This document shows, in pieces, positions 20,084-30,284 of a stretch of 38,003 nt of DNA (within the stretch, counting starts at the first letter, position 1; every line of letters begins with the position of its first letter). Source of the DNA: Jaapia argillacea MUCL 33604 (Eukaryota; Basidiomycota; Agaricomycetes; Jaapiales; Jaapiaceae). Made by a program: the position numbers and the translations under genes. The notes below the pieces were generated by a model. That model was not told where the DNA came from. It did not search any database and worked only from the letters and a program-made list of their open reading frames with translations. The DNA lies in assembly GCA_000697665.1 (NCBI GenBank), contig KL197760.1, positions 155,052 through 193,054 on the forward strand, written 5' to 3'.

Positions 20084-20635
20084 ATGTTTAGCTTGAGCCC
20101 TTGGCCCAACGGGAAGGTATGGTCTATAGCTTGATGCAAAACCGAGATCTGACCCACCCCACTTTAGCCCAGATCTATCGAAGCTTTTCCATGGCCAAGT
20201 CCCACTCTTCCGGAGAAATACAAAGTTGCCAACCCGCGCGACTACCGTCGTCGCGACCAGGTACCACTCCTCATATATGGAATCGAATGTTCAACACAAG
20301 AGATTATGCGCTACGCCAAGAAATACAAGCTTGGACCCGAGGAGTTCTGGGACAGCGACAACAAGCTGCACGTTGCGTGTGTTATCGAAGATGTGATCCG
20401 TCGTTTGAATAAGCGTACCAGATACAAGATCCACTTTCGTTTTCCCGTCAGCAGGAGCGGCTGGACTGGAGTTTTTGGGATTTACTCGAACCATCGATTT
20501 GTGGAAGAGGAAATGACCGAGGAGGAGGAGGAGGTGGATGTTTTCAATATCTTGAATGAGGAGTTGGGAACCATTGGTCGACCACCGATGTGGCATTGGG
20601 ACGCTGGTAACCATTGGGATCCTTGGTATTCATGA
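20084..20635 (+). CDS. Two-exon protein of unknown function, 166 aa
   Basis: Exon 1 (20084-20116) encodes MFSLSPWPNGK. A 51-nt intron with a CTGAC branch-like site before TTTAG joins in phase 0 to exon 2 (20168-20635). The product contains LPEKYKVANPRDYRRRDQVP, LLIYGIECSTQEIMRYAKKY, KLHVACVIEDVIRRLNKRTR and GWTGVFGIYSNHRFVEEE, then an acidic run and an aromatic tail ending WHWDAGNHWDPWYS. No signal peptide or membrane helix is visible. It looks like a small soluble protein; I do not recognise the family. Upstream in-frame stop codons fix exon 2 as internal. It reads in the same direction as the following 354-aa-family gene, 0.5 kb away. Confidence 0.65.
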
Positions 20636-21134
20636 AGTTGACCATCGTGGGTGCGTGTTTTTGCCTCCTATGGATCATTCAATCATACTCAGCTCCGAGA
20701 ACCTACACTAGGATAAAGTCCAGAGAGTTTGGGCCGTTAGTTTCTTCCGCTCCCTCGTCGTGACCTATATTACAATTATCTCCCTATGGCTTGAAGCTTG
20801 AGCTTGAGGAGCTGAACCGAATGTTGTGTCTGTTCAGTGTTCGATATGCAAGGCTTTAGAAAAACAACCGCAAATAGAAATGTGTGCCGATAGCGTCTGC
20901 CGAAAGTGCCGCCCCAACGCCAAGAGGTGGTGGGCAACACAGCTTTGCAGTGCAGACCAAGGCCGAGATGATTATCTGAATTCATCTGAACCGCCCTTCT
21001 TCCACGCAGCACAAGCCATGCATGCGTGGCTGACCGATCCTGAACCTCGCTTTTTCGAAACAAGAGGCAGTTGTTCCACGAACTCATAAAGCTGGTTCCT
21101 CCTCGATTGCTCGTTCCTCAAATCTCTCACTCTC
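20636..21134. promoter_or_regulatory. Upstream region of the second 354-aa-family gene
   Basis: No convincing gene. Frames at 20826-21089 (+) and 20776-21087 (-) shadow one another. The last ~60 bases before the ATG at 21135 are pyrimidine-rich, as in many fungal leaders. Confidence 0.35.
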
Positions 21135-22483
21135 ATGTCTATTCGATCTCTATTCTCCCCCGAGCCCAAATCTGATGCTGTCAAAACAGCTCTCAAGACC
21201 GCTCACGGAGTCGTTTCTGGTATCGCACAGGAAAACCCTGTACTTCCTATCGTCCCTTGGGAAATCGGGGAAGTGAGCCTTAGGAAAGACCCTGATCTTT
21301 ATGAGGATTTGCGAGATCTAGGGCTCACGAACTATAAATCTCGTCCAAATACCATACCGCCCGCTTATACTCAAACCCTCACCGATTCACCCACCGTGAT
21401 CCCAATCTCGTTCGGGAATCTGATGGGACGTGTTAATCAATGTACGTTGTGTCGACTCTTTTCAACCCGTCGCTCCTGACCGTCTGCCCGACAGACCTCA
21501 AAAGCCACAAAGGCGAAACACTCCCTACTTCAACTCGTCGACACATGACAGGCCTCCTCTGGCTCTACAGAGAACAACTCCCCGTCAACAGAACGCAGAT
21601 GACACACCCAGTCGACTCGAACGATTTCATCGAATATTACGTGCTTCAAATGGTCAATATGTTGTTAGCTGCGAGGGGGATTTGTTCTGTCGATCCGAAG
21701 ATCTCGACTGCTGGTATGTGGACACGGAGGAAAGTGGAGAGTGGGGCGAGAGATGTTTGTGTTAGGTGGGTGTTGAGGAATCGATTGGATTCGGTAGGTG
21801 ATCAGAATGTTTGTGGTGGGTTTGGTTTGTTGATTGGTGGATGGTTTTAGCATGGTCCTTTTGATGCTCAAATGTTCGGATTCGCTCCTTGTTACCTCAC
21901 GCCCGAGGTGTTTGACCTCGTTCGATCTTGGAAAGGAACAAATCGCGTACGTGGATCTTCGTCCTCCACTTTATGGATACTATATTGATGTGCTTCCTGT
22001 AGCCTTCCAGCGACAGTCCCGACAAGGAACAGTTAGATATCTTCGTGCGGGCAGAAACGATTTGGTCCATCGTAAGTTCCCTCCTATATCATTCTCCGTC
22101 AGCTGAATAACCTTTTCGTTCGGCTATAGATCCTGGAAGAATGCGGTGAAGACGATACCACCCAATTCGTCATCACATCATGGGATCAATGGGCGATTGG
22201 TTACATCTCACCCGGTCAGTATTGTGTCTCCATCTTCTCGTGCCATCAACTCTAACCCGATATCTGTCTTGTAGGTTCGGAGGGGAATTCGAAAGAAGTT
22301 TACGTAACACCTATCCTCCCTTGCAAGTCCCAAGAACCAACGATCATTTTGGCCATGGTGACTTGCGGTATTCATCGGTCATGGAAGGAGTTTTTGGGAG
22401 GGCCGGAAACGACGCCATTGGAAGAAGTGGTGTCGGTGGTGGATAATTCGGTGACGGAGGAAATCACTGTGACTGAATGGTGA
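21135..22483 (+). CDS. Unknown protein family, copy 2, six exons, 354 aa
   Basis: Exons 21135-21441, 21495-21793, 21851-21946, 22003-22071, 22130-22214 and 22275-22483 total 355 codons, with intron phases 1,0,0,0,1 as in the other two copies. Conserved landmarks are VKTALKTAHGVVSGIA near residue 16, VIPISFGNLMGRVNQ before intron 1, NMLLAARGICS and AGMWTRRK in exon 2, HGPFDAQMFGF and FDLVRSWKGT in exon 3, RAETIWSI closing exon 4, ILEECGEDDTTQFVITSWDQ and WAIGY in exon 5, and HRSWKEFLGGPE in exon 6. It ends with an acidic tail. Function is unknown. Exons 3 and 4 have exactly the same length as in copy 3, which supports recent common descent. A relic of the 665-aa family follows about 0.2 kb downstream on the opposite strand, so this too is a partial cassette. 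Confidence 0.82.
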
Positions 22484-22704
22484 GGGGTGCGTTCTTTGAT
22501 TTGTCGGAGCGTATGCTTCCATCATTCTAGCTTTTCGGATGATACACATTGGACCTGCTGGTTAGGTTATACAAAACTGCATTGCCAGAAAACTGAGCTC
22601 GTAAGGGTGATACAAGTTCTCACTATACTGGGTTCGGGTTATAATCCGTTGTTGCGTGCGCATGAACGAACCGGATCCTGAATCCTAGATCCATGTGCAG
22701 CTCT

Positions 22705-22830
22705 TGATTTCGTCCGCCAATCGAACCAAATACGCCCACACAAAGATCTAGTTCTGCACGCCGTGATATGCAGGCGTGAAATCTACCTGTCGCGCAGATC
22801 GTTCCTGTAACCAGATCGTAAGGTAGCAGC
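22705..22830 (-). pseudogene. Relic fragment of the 665-aa gene family
   Basis: The plus strand here matches the plus strand of the minus-strand 658-aa gene near 25985-26110: CCGCCAATCGAACCAAATAC against the same sequence with a G for A, then TGCACGCCGTGATATGC against CCACGCCGTGGTTTGC, then a weaker stretch around GGTAACGAGATC. It corresponds to the C-terminal third of the protein. All frames are broken. It lies downstream of, and convergent with, copy 2 of the 354-aa family. Confidence 0.55.
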
Positions 22831-23471
22831 GAGGAGATGGGTGGGATGGATGTGGTATCTTGAGCCTAGAATGGCGGACTGAAGGGTGCGAAGCGTCGTA
22901 TTCAGGAGCCTCGTGGATTATGACGATCCAAGCAAGCACAGGTGTCGTACCAACGGGAACACGCAAGGATCTTCAAGCGGCGGATCGTCGAATGGGACTT
23001 ATGGGATAGTATGCAGCCTGAGGTAGTGAGTTAGTCAAAGCAACAAATGTAGAATTCCAGGAGGATGGAGGATGTCATACTCAAGCCTAACACTCCCCAA
23101 ACCAAGCTATCGACACGCATTGTTACAAAGTTCGAGCATCATGGATACGAAGGGGAACGCGCGCCGTGTACCACCGATATCCTTCTCCCAGTGTGGTCAG
23201 GGACTCAATCCTAAATCCCAATACTGAATAAAGTTGCAAGATCTGGTCATAACGGGCGAGCTTGTGCGCCTAGCGTACGTCTCACTGGAATTAATGGGCG
23301 GACGAGGTTACTTCTTGAGACCTCGGTTTGGCTGGAATCCTGGGCGGAACAGGGAGTAATCGATCAGGACAAGCTCAAGTAAAGGCTGAAGCGCTCAAGC
23401 TGACCGCGCTGTTGACGCTGCCAACTTCGATGGATCCGGCCCAGTGGCTGAAGTGATTTGTGGTTGTTGTC

Positions 23472-23493
23472 CAAAGCCTTCCCGATCTAACAA
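23472..23493. repeat. 22-base motif shared with 13034-13055
   Basis: The sequence CAAAGCCTTCCCGATCTAAC followed by AA occurs here, 316 bases upstream of copy 3 of the 354-aa family, and at 13034-13055, about 360 bases upstream of copy 1. Both are on the plus strand, so orientation differs relative to the two genes. Flanking bases are different. It may be a regulatory element or a leftover of a repeat. Confidence 0.45.
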
Positions 23494-23808
23494 ACACAAA
23501 CACAGCTGCAGGTTTCGCAAGCGCCACTCACTGGCACTCAGCGAAGTTCGCCACAATTGTTGGCGTACAGCCTCGTGGACAAACGCTGAGATTCCTATGC
23601 AACCATTCTTGTTCCGCTAAGACTTGGCTAAGACCTTCGATGGCTTGGTGGATCAATGCCTCTCACGTATTGTTCTCTGCGGCTTATCGTTTCCTAGATT
23701 AGGTTGTGGCCTGCGCTGTGGGGCAAACCTTTTAAAGCCCCTGCTCGACGTTCTCTGGCGATGCTTCACTGTCACTATCCCACGTCTTTATCTCCCAAAT
23801 AATCCTCC

Positions 23809-25150
23809 ATGTTCTCTACCAAGCCCAAAGAAGATGCTGTCAGGACAGCTCTGAAGTCGGCTCTTGGAGTTGCCTCTTCGATGGGACACGAAAGACCTCC
23901 CTTACCCACCATACCTATGCCGTTTGAGGAAATGTGCCTCATGAAGAAAAACGACAAGTACAGCGATCTGGACACTCTCTGGCTCACCCCTTACGAAACC
24001 GAGATCCGCACGCCACTCGAGCCCGCCAGCTACTCCGAATCTATAACTCAGCTGCACACTGTTATCCCAATATCCTTCGGGAGCCTGAACAAACGTGTTC
24101 GAAAATGTAAGTGCTAGCGTGTCATTTCCCGTATGCCTCGGTTTGACTCGTTGTCCCCCGTAGTTCTCAACTGTCAATATGACGAGGACCTACCCGCAAC
24201 CACACGTCCATACATGAACGTCCTTGTATGGCACTGGAGGGAACAAATCCCTATGAAACGATTGGCTGCGAGGGATGTCCCCATGGGTAACCTCTTCAAT
24301 AACGTCTTCTACTTGGTCAATAAGCTCTTAGCGGCTCGCGGTATTTGCTCCGCTGACGCTAAGATTACAATGGCTGGGATGTGGACGAGACGTAAGCTTG
24401 ATGCGGAGATTCGAGATATCTGTGATCATTGGGTGTTGAGAGGCAGACAGGACTCGGTAAGTCGCATGAAGTGTTCTTGGTGAGGGTGAATGTAGACTCG
24501 GATGGTTTTTAGCACGGACCGTATGATGCGCAGGCTTTTGGGTTCTCGCCTAATTATCTTATACCACGCGTTTTCGACCTTATCAGATCTTGGAAAGGTA
24601 CAGGTCCGGTATGCACTCATTCATCCTTTGCTATCTTGGATATGAAGTTGACGTGTTCCCTTTAGCCTACTACTAGCAGCACCGATAACTACGAGGTGGA
24701 AATCTACAAACGCGCAGAAACGATCTGGTCCATCGTAAGCTTCCTCCCTTCGACCAATGTACATCCCACGAATAACCTTCCTACTCGGCTGTAGATCCTG
24801 GAAGAATGTGACGAAGGGGAGAACAGTCGGTTTGTCCTCACATCTTGGAATCAATGGGCGTTGGGTTACATCCTACCTGGTCAGTCTTGTTTCGTCACCT
24901 CCCTACACATTCGACCTAACCCCGAGTATCTGTCTCGCCAATAGCCTCGGAGGGCAACTCGAAAAGAGTTCATATCACCTCTATCCTGCATTGTAAATCC
25001 CGCGAGCCGACGATAATCGCGGCAATAGCGACTTGCAGTATCTATCGGTCATGGAAGGAATTTCTAGGAGGGGCGGAAATTGTTTCGTCGGGAGGAGTAG
25101 CGTTAGCGGTGGATGGTTCGGTGAGGAGGGAGGAAATCTCTGCGTCTTAA
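23809..25150 (+). CDS. Unknown protein family, copy 3, six exons, 348 aa
   Basis: Exons 23809-24106, 24164-24456, 24513-24608, 24666-24734, 24795-24879 and 24945-25150 sum to 349 codons, with intron phases 1,0,0,0,1. The product starts MFSTKPKEDAVRTALKSALG and has SFGSLNKRVRK before intron 1, NKLLAARGICSADAKITMAG and MWTRRK in exon 2, HGPYDAQAFGFSPNYLIPRV in exon 3, RAETIWSI at the end of exon 4, FVLTSWNQWALGYILP in exon 5 and YRSWKEFLGGAE near the C-terminus. It lacks any visible membrane helix or signal peptide, and no known domain is recognised. It is convergent with the 658-aa gene, mirroring copy 1 and the 665-aa gene. A decayed copy of exons 1-4 lies at 36935-37672. Confidence 0.85.
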
Positions 25151-25745
25151 CCGCGAGTATGCGTTCCTCTTTCGTGCATTGCGGAATGCAGACACATCGC
25201 TTCTACTTCGCCTGCTGGCCAGGTCGAACAGAGCTGAATGGAGTCGCTCCTCTCACAAATGCGATACAAATTGATTCGTACATATTACTAGGTACTCGGT
25301 TCTGGTCATCAGACGGAAGACGAAATTCATCACAACGAACAGATTGCAGTCCAGTCCGAGCGAAAATACGGCAAAGAAGTACAGTAGAGTGCGATACAAT
25401 ACAGAACATGTTCAAGTGAGTAGCATAGGATACGATTCTGGCAAAGCATTCGAAAATTATTGCGAACGAAGATCCTAAATACCGATAGTTTGTCAAAGGA
25501 AATGTACAACCAAGAAGTAGAATGCGTCACAACGCAAAAAAGCCGAGGGAAGATGGGAAAGGTTTGCTAGGGTTACACTGGGTCAACAAAGATAACGCTG
25601 AAGAGTTGAAAGAGAACGACGAAGGTAAGCGAGTAGCATAGGATATGATTCTGACAAACCATTCGAAAACGATCATGATTGCGGACCCTGGACGAACAAG
25701 ACAATGAAGACAAGAGATAACTTCAACCAAGATAGAGGAACGTCA
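25151..25745. other. Convergent intergenic region with a direct repeat
   Basis: No gene is visible. Two related ~60-base segments, about 25413-25475 and 25624-25685, share GAGTAGCATAGGATA, ATGATTCTG or ACGATTCTG, and CATTCGAAAA, about 210 bases apart. They lie in the shared 3' flank of copy 3 and the 658-aa gene. Confidence 0.5.
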
Positions 25746-27722
25746 TTATGCGAGCAGCACGGCTGGATCAAAATGACGCAGGCGAAGCAACACCGAAGAG
25801 TTATTCAGATTCTCGAACCGTGTCACCAAGAGCATCGAACGCAGGGTAAGGACAGCATCCATAACTGCCCAATCGTCGGGGTTTCCAAACGGCATATTTT
25901 CCCAGCCAGCAGGGCCGAGAGTTTGTTCAGCTACCCCATCTCCTACCCCCATAGACATACAACTGACGGCTCTCCCATCGACTCCCTCCGCCAATCGAGC
26001 CAAATACGCCCTCGCGAATTCCATCCTAGACTTCTTCCACGCCGTGGTTTGCGGAAGCAGCATTGATATGTTCGCCTGGGTCGTCGCGGTAACGAGATCC
26101 GCGGGGACAGCGACCTCGTCCGAAACTCGTCCAGTGAGGAGATCGGCCTTTCGGCCAATCCAAGTATCCAACATCGTAATTTGCAGCCAAAGGAGCGAAT
26201 TAGCCGTCATTCTCCAACCAGGTCCTTCATCCCCTTTCACCACCTTACCCTCGACAGCGACGTGGGCTTGATCGTAAGTTTTGCACCATTCGGGCTGCAA
26301 TTCATCGTCCTTAAGGACGGCGTAAAGACGTGGGAGAATCGGAACGCTGTCTGTGATGCTGTCCACAGGCCAGCACCTCGCTACTCGTGATGTAAAAACG
26401 GCGAGATTAGTGGATAACCAACCACGCAAGCCCCCGAATTCGCATCCATAATTGTTCGCAGCCTTGAAATGGTCCATGACTAGGATGTCGACGTCGTTTT
26501 CTCGAATGGTATGGAAAAGCCTTTGCGGAGCCTCGACGAACTTGACCGAACGATGGATCTGATCGACCGCGTTATGACACGCGACTTTTCGCTCCTCTAT
26601 CGTCCAGCCATGCAGGTGCACGTGTGGGAAGGCGTTGACGACTGCCACATTGGAAATTAGGGCAAACGAGAATCGAAGAGAGGGTGTTTTGGGGTGTCGC
26701 CATTTACCTCCCCACTTGACGTCCGAGTCACCTTCGAGCAGCCCCATGGTATCTTTGATACTGATCTCTTTCCATTCCTCCCCCTCCGCCTTTCCCAATA
26801 CCGTCCCCAAGACCAAATCAGCCGAGTTAAAGCCCCAATCTGGTAGTGCCGCGAAGGAGTCACCCAGCTGAACAACGCCTGTGGCAGTTAGCATGGCGAT
26901 GCGAAGTTCTTGAGGATTAGCCGCTCGAACGATGGGCTGAGTCTGAGGTGCCATGCCAGAGTATCGCGCGAGTTGTCCCACGCCTTCACAGTAACGTGTA
27001 GTGATACTGCAGTGTCTCCCAGTCATAGTGAGGACGTGGGTATCTTCATCAACTTCAACGATCTTCATACCCAGCAATAGACCGAGGTCGATGAGGTCGG
27101 ACAGGCGAATTTGCATGGTAGGTGCGTCGAGCGAGGACGCGATGAGATCAGCGTCGAGCATGTCGGTGCTTTCGACCAAGGCAGGATCCACTCCAATATC
27201 GTTCATCAAATTGCACCACGACGCTTTGCAGGGCACCGGCGGGGAGTACTCTCGTGCCAGATCGTTCTCGGCAGCCTTGACGATCCTCCGCTGACGACGT
27301 GGGAGGTCGTCGACGGAAATCTCGCGCAGGACTTCTGGATCCTCTGCAGATAGACGAAGCAAGGTCAGCTTGGGAACTGCGCTCATTTTAGGGCCATCGC
27401 GTCCGTCGGAAAGCTGAACCCGCTCCATCACGGAAACATTTGGAATCGATTGTAAAGATGCGGTACGAAGGATTTCATGTGTCTTGATAATCTCCATGGC
27501 GTTGTAAGATGTTAGAACGGGTCGAGCGTATCGAACTCGAAGCCTCCATTCCCAGAAACTCCAACGATAAGCGTTCTTGTGTGACCATCGCCCGATGGCG
27601 GCAGTATTAACCTTGCCTCGAGCCTCTAATGAGGAAGCGTACTGTTGGGCGACCTGGAGGAGGGCGATGGCGAGGGCGAATAAGGCGATGACAAGGGCTA
27701 CAAGTTCGACAGAAACCGCCAT
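25746..27722 (-). CDS. Membrane-anchored protein of unknown function, 658-aa paralogue
   Basis: A single exon, closely similar along its length to the 665-aa protein at 8874-10871. Shared features are the N-terminal helix (VALVIALFALAIALLQ), the juxtamembrane RWSFWEWRLRVRYARP, PCKASWCNLMNDIG, SDLIDLGLLLGMKIVEVD, CEGVGQLARYSG, ILPRLYAVLKDDELQPEWCK and the C-terminal LRLRHFDPAVLLA. It has only one copy of the helix decapeptide that is doubled in its relative. The open frame extends to an ATG at 27818, but the start at 27722 (MAVSV) matches the paralogue. GTGAGTATC just upstream followed by an AG suggests an intron in the leader. It is convergent with copy 3 of the 354-aa family and divergent from a PhLP pseudogene. 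Activity is unknown; a membrane-tethered cytosolic role is inferred. Confidence 0.85.
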   Translation of the reverse strand: MAVSVELVALVIALFALAIALLQVAQQYASSLEARGKVNTAAIGRWSHKNAYRWSFWEWRLRVRYARPVLTSYNAMEIIKTHEILRTASLQSIPNVSVMERVQLSDGRDGPKMSAVPKLTLLRLSAEDPEVLREISVDDLPRRQRRIVKAAENDLAREYSPPVPCKASWCNLMNDIGVDPALVESTDMLDADLIASSLDAPTMQIRLSDLIDLGLLLGMKIVEVDEDTHVLTMTGRHCSITTRYCEGVGQLARYSGMAPQTQPIVRAANPQELRIAMLTATGVVQLGDSFAALPDWGFNSADLVLGTVLGKAEGEEWKEISIKDTMGLLEGDSDVKWGGKWRHPKTPSLRFSFALISNVAVVNAFPHVHLHGWTIEERKVACHNAVDQIHRSVKFVEAPQRLFHTIRENDVDILVMDHFKAANNYGCEFGGLRGWLSTNLAVFTSRVARCWPVDSITDSVPILPRLYAVLKDDELQPEWCKTYDQAHVAVEGKVVKGDEGPGWRMTANSLLWLQITMLDTWIGRKADLLTGRVSDEVAVPADLVTATTQANISMLLPQTTAWKKSRMEFARAYLARLAEGVDGRAVSCMSMGVGDGVAEQTLGPAGWENMPFGNPDDWAVMDAVLTLRSMLLVTRFENLNNSSVLLRLRHFDPAVLLA

Positions 27723-28532
27723 TGCTTTGTTAGCTACTGTCAACGCATGGCAATCAATGAATAGCAAAATGGAAATTGTGTGATACTCACCAAGATGATG
27801 GAATGAGTGAGAGCGCACAGATGGGGTGGATAGAAGAGATTGCGGTATTTAAAGGATGAAAAAAGGCAGTGCAGCACGGTTTGACAAGTTGGCAAAACAG
27901 GATACATGTGGTCGTAAAGCGTCTAGCGGTCAGCTGTGGGCTTTACGCGGATGGGATTGACATGGACAGGGCGAAGGCCCACCGAGTGATCGATAATATA
28001 CAAGTCCGAAATGTCTGCCGACCTTTGGAGTAGCGTTGTGTGGCCATAAGTACCGCACTAAATGAGCAGCAGGGCCGTTCCAGAAGCAATACAAGTGCTT
28101 GGCAAATGAATCATGATGTGCAGAATATTGGGCTGCCCACTGTGTCGCGGGTTTAGAGCCTCGAGTCAGATTGATCCCTTCATGTTTCGATTGTGCCGAA
28201 GTCGGGAGAACAGACTTTGCTCGAATGTTTCGATTGCGCGAGGAGTTGGGAGGTTGGGCTGTCACACGTCACTTAGGCTCGAGTCACTAGTCACTAGTCA
28301 CTGCTGACTGGAGTCCGCCAAGTGCTTAATCAACCATTTCAGTATATTCCATCACCAGTATCAGCGGCGTATCCGCGCCAGACACTAGCACTGAGGAATC
28401 TTCAATACTTCCAACAAGCTTCCTCTAGTTTCGCCCACCCCGAACGAGTCCATTCTTCGACATATCTCACCCTCGCAGTTGCGGTACGAATACAATGTCG
28501 CCTCCTTCCAGCCCAAACCAGCTCCTTCAATT
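27723..28532. promoter_or_regulatory. Duplicated divergent promoter with five GTCAC motifs
   Basis: This region matches, inverted, the promoter between PhLP and the 665-aa gene. The stretch near 28040-28100 is the reverse complement of the block near 8520-8570, and TCAGCGGCGTATCCGCGCC near 28360 matches the reverse complement near 8230. GTCAC repeats lie at 28261, 28268, 28283, 28290 and 28297; three of these form the exact string AGTCACTAGTCACTAGTCAC. It still fronts an intact 658-aa gene on one side but only a pseudogene on the other. Confidence 0.5.
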
Positions 28533-29300
28533 ATGGTGAGCACCCCGAATCCTTCATGAGGCAAATCACCCAGGCTCGAAAATATATATCAGGATGAACT
28601 TGGAGGACTTATACTCTCAGAGAAACTTTCCCGCCCCCGTCGAGATCCTCTTGGCTGTCTATCGCTCCCTTCATGGCCCGCTCCGATGACGAATAAGACG
28701 TCGATAAGGCTGCGACTCTGATCAAGCACTTCCCAAAACTATCAGTAGCATCATGTCTTCGCCTTCCAACCCAGCCATACCGGAGCAGACGTCCAAGGCC
28801 CAACAGGTGTTAAGAACGTCATCCAAGACAACATAGACTCGGACCAAGCCGCAAAATCAATCTCAAAGCGCTTGAGAAGTCTGCACTGCGTGCGAAACCG
28901 TAGGGAGGGATGGGCCGTGGTGTGGGAGAATGTTACACTTGGCGAATCCAGGAAGGTTTGAGGTTTCGTATATTTCAGGGAGGCTGTGGCGAGGGGTTAG
29001 ATCCCCGGTATCGACGACAAGGGTTGTTTGCATCGTAACCTACATAGACTCTGGTACGCTTTTTCTTTCATGGTTTGAATGTCATTTTGAATCGTTGGTG
29101 TCACAGTCGTTGGATCAATGTTAAAATCTGAATACCCCGGAGCCGACTTGCTTGCAACCCACGCTTAATCCCAGTTCATTGGATCGACCAGGAGCGACCG
29201 ATCCCGCCCCAAAACCGTCTCCCTCATTCCGGAACATACCATCTTCATTCCTCCCATCCTCGAACTTCAGGATCCTTCATCTGTGAAGAGGATGTGGACC
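28533..29300 (+). pseudogene. Phosducin-like pseudogene 1
   Basis: Collinear with the PhLP gene at 7021-8076 on the opposite strand. It keeps the ATG followed by a GT donor (28533), the exon-2 start region (GAGAAACTTTCCCGCCCCCG near 28620 against the SGKLFQP coding stretch), the segment around GGGAGGCTGTGGCGAGGGGTTA, and the intron 2 region (TCTGGTACGC to CACAGTCGTTGG, about 29050-29113). It ends near the acidic insertion (CATCTGTGAAGAGGATGTGG). Frame is lost at many points. Because introns remain, it arose by DNA duplication, not retroposition. Confidence 0.75.
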
Positions 29301-29628
29301 AACTTGAGGGTAGCCAACGCCCAGGCAAAGTTCGCCAAGACTAGTAACACATGGCTGTAGCGGCTCTGCTGGTTACCCTGAACGTCGAACTGGGCGGACG
29401 CAGCCCCTCGCCTGGGGCGAGACGAATTGATTGGTGTACGTTGATTTAGCCCAAGTTAAGTAGTATAATAATACACGATTACGATGAAGCCTTGAAGAAT
29501 GGAACATGCTATCGTGAACTCTTATGGCTATCCCTGCAACAGTGACAACAAAAACAAAAAGTCGAATGAGTTCCGTAAAGCGAACGATAATAAAGGCAAG
29601 GAACAAGCCCAGCAAAGATAGAGGAACA

Positions 29629-29830
29629 CCGCTATGCGAGTAGCGCAATTGGATCGAAATGATGAAGGCTAAGCAACACCGATGAGTCACTCATGAGCTC
29701 GAACCGTGTCACCAGAAGCATCGAGCGCAGGGTAAGGACAGCGTCGAAAGCTGACCAGTGCTTCAGAAGGCATGTTCCCCCAACTAGTTGGGACGAGAGT
29801 TCGCTGAGCTGCTTCACGTACTCGAGACAT
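29629..29830 (-). pseudogene. C-terminal fragment of the 665-aa family, copy a
   Basis: The minus strand reads WSAFDAVLTLRSMLLVTRFE, then LHHFDPIALLA and a stop, matching the last ~60 residues of the 658- and 665-aa proteins. Upstream of this the match decays (QLVGGTCLLKHWS in place of GPAGWENMPFGNPDDWA). Nothing else of the gene is present nearby. Confidence 0.7.
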
Positions 29831-29998
29831 GAGGGGAAGCAAGGAGAACTACACCACCACCCCCTTCCAAAGTCGGGTCACAGCTCTTCCTTGGAATACC
29901 CCCCTGGTAGTCCCGCGATGGGTTTCTCGATCGACAGGGGCGTCGGAATATGGGTTGCAGAGTCATCCTCGAGTTAGGACGGCAGTAATGTAGCCATC

Positions 29999-30200
29999 CA
30001 CTATGAGAGCAGCACAACTGGATCAAAGCGACGAGGGCAAAGCAACATCAAGGGGTCGTTCACGAGCTCGAGTTGTGTCGCCAGGAGCGTCGAACACAGT
30101 GTAAGGACAGCATCGATAAGTAGTTGCCCAGTCTTCGGTCTTTCAAAGGGCATCTTTCGCCAACCGACGGCGCGGAGAGTGAGCTGGGCTTTCCTATCAA
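29999..30200 (-). pseudogene. C-terminal fragment of the 665-aa family, copy b
   Basis: The minus strand reads LTLRAVGWRKMPFERPKTGQ, IDAVLTLCSTLLATQLELVN and CPRRFDPVVLLS before a stop. It matches the same C-terminal end as copy a but with a different set of changes. The two fragments sit 370 bases apart in the same orientation. Confidence 0.7.
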
Positions 30201-30284
30201 CAGCCTCCTCCGATCGAATAGTAAGGCAGGAGAATACACGTTGTTCCATTGTTTCACCTTCGATGGCCCGGGTGTGTGGAGAAA

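Larger units (their letters stand above)
22484..23808. other. Intergenic region with a relic pseudogene and the promoter of copy 3
   Basis: Apart from the 665-family relic listed separately, I see no gene in these 1.3 kb. The frames (22487-22681, 23460-23702, 23624-23854) are short and unrecognised. Bases 22840-23450 may be further decayed cassette sequence but I cannot align them by eye. Confidence 0.35.

Noticed and set aside
27723-27818. N-terminal extension of the 658-aa protein to an ATG at 27818
   Set aside because: The extra 32 codons have no counterpart in the 665-aa paralogue and include a probable leader intron donor.
28281-28301. AGTCACT repeats as a CRISPR-like or satellite array
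   Set aside because: Only three to five units of seven bases without spacers, in a fungal promoter; a binding-site cluster is the simpler reading.
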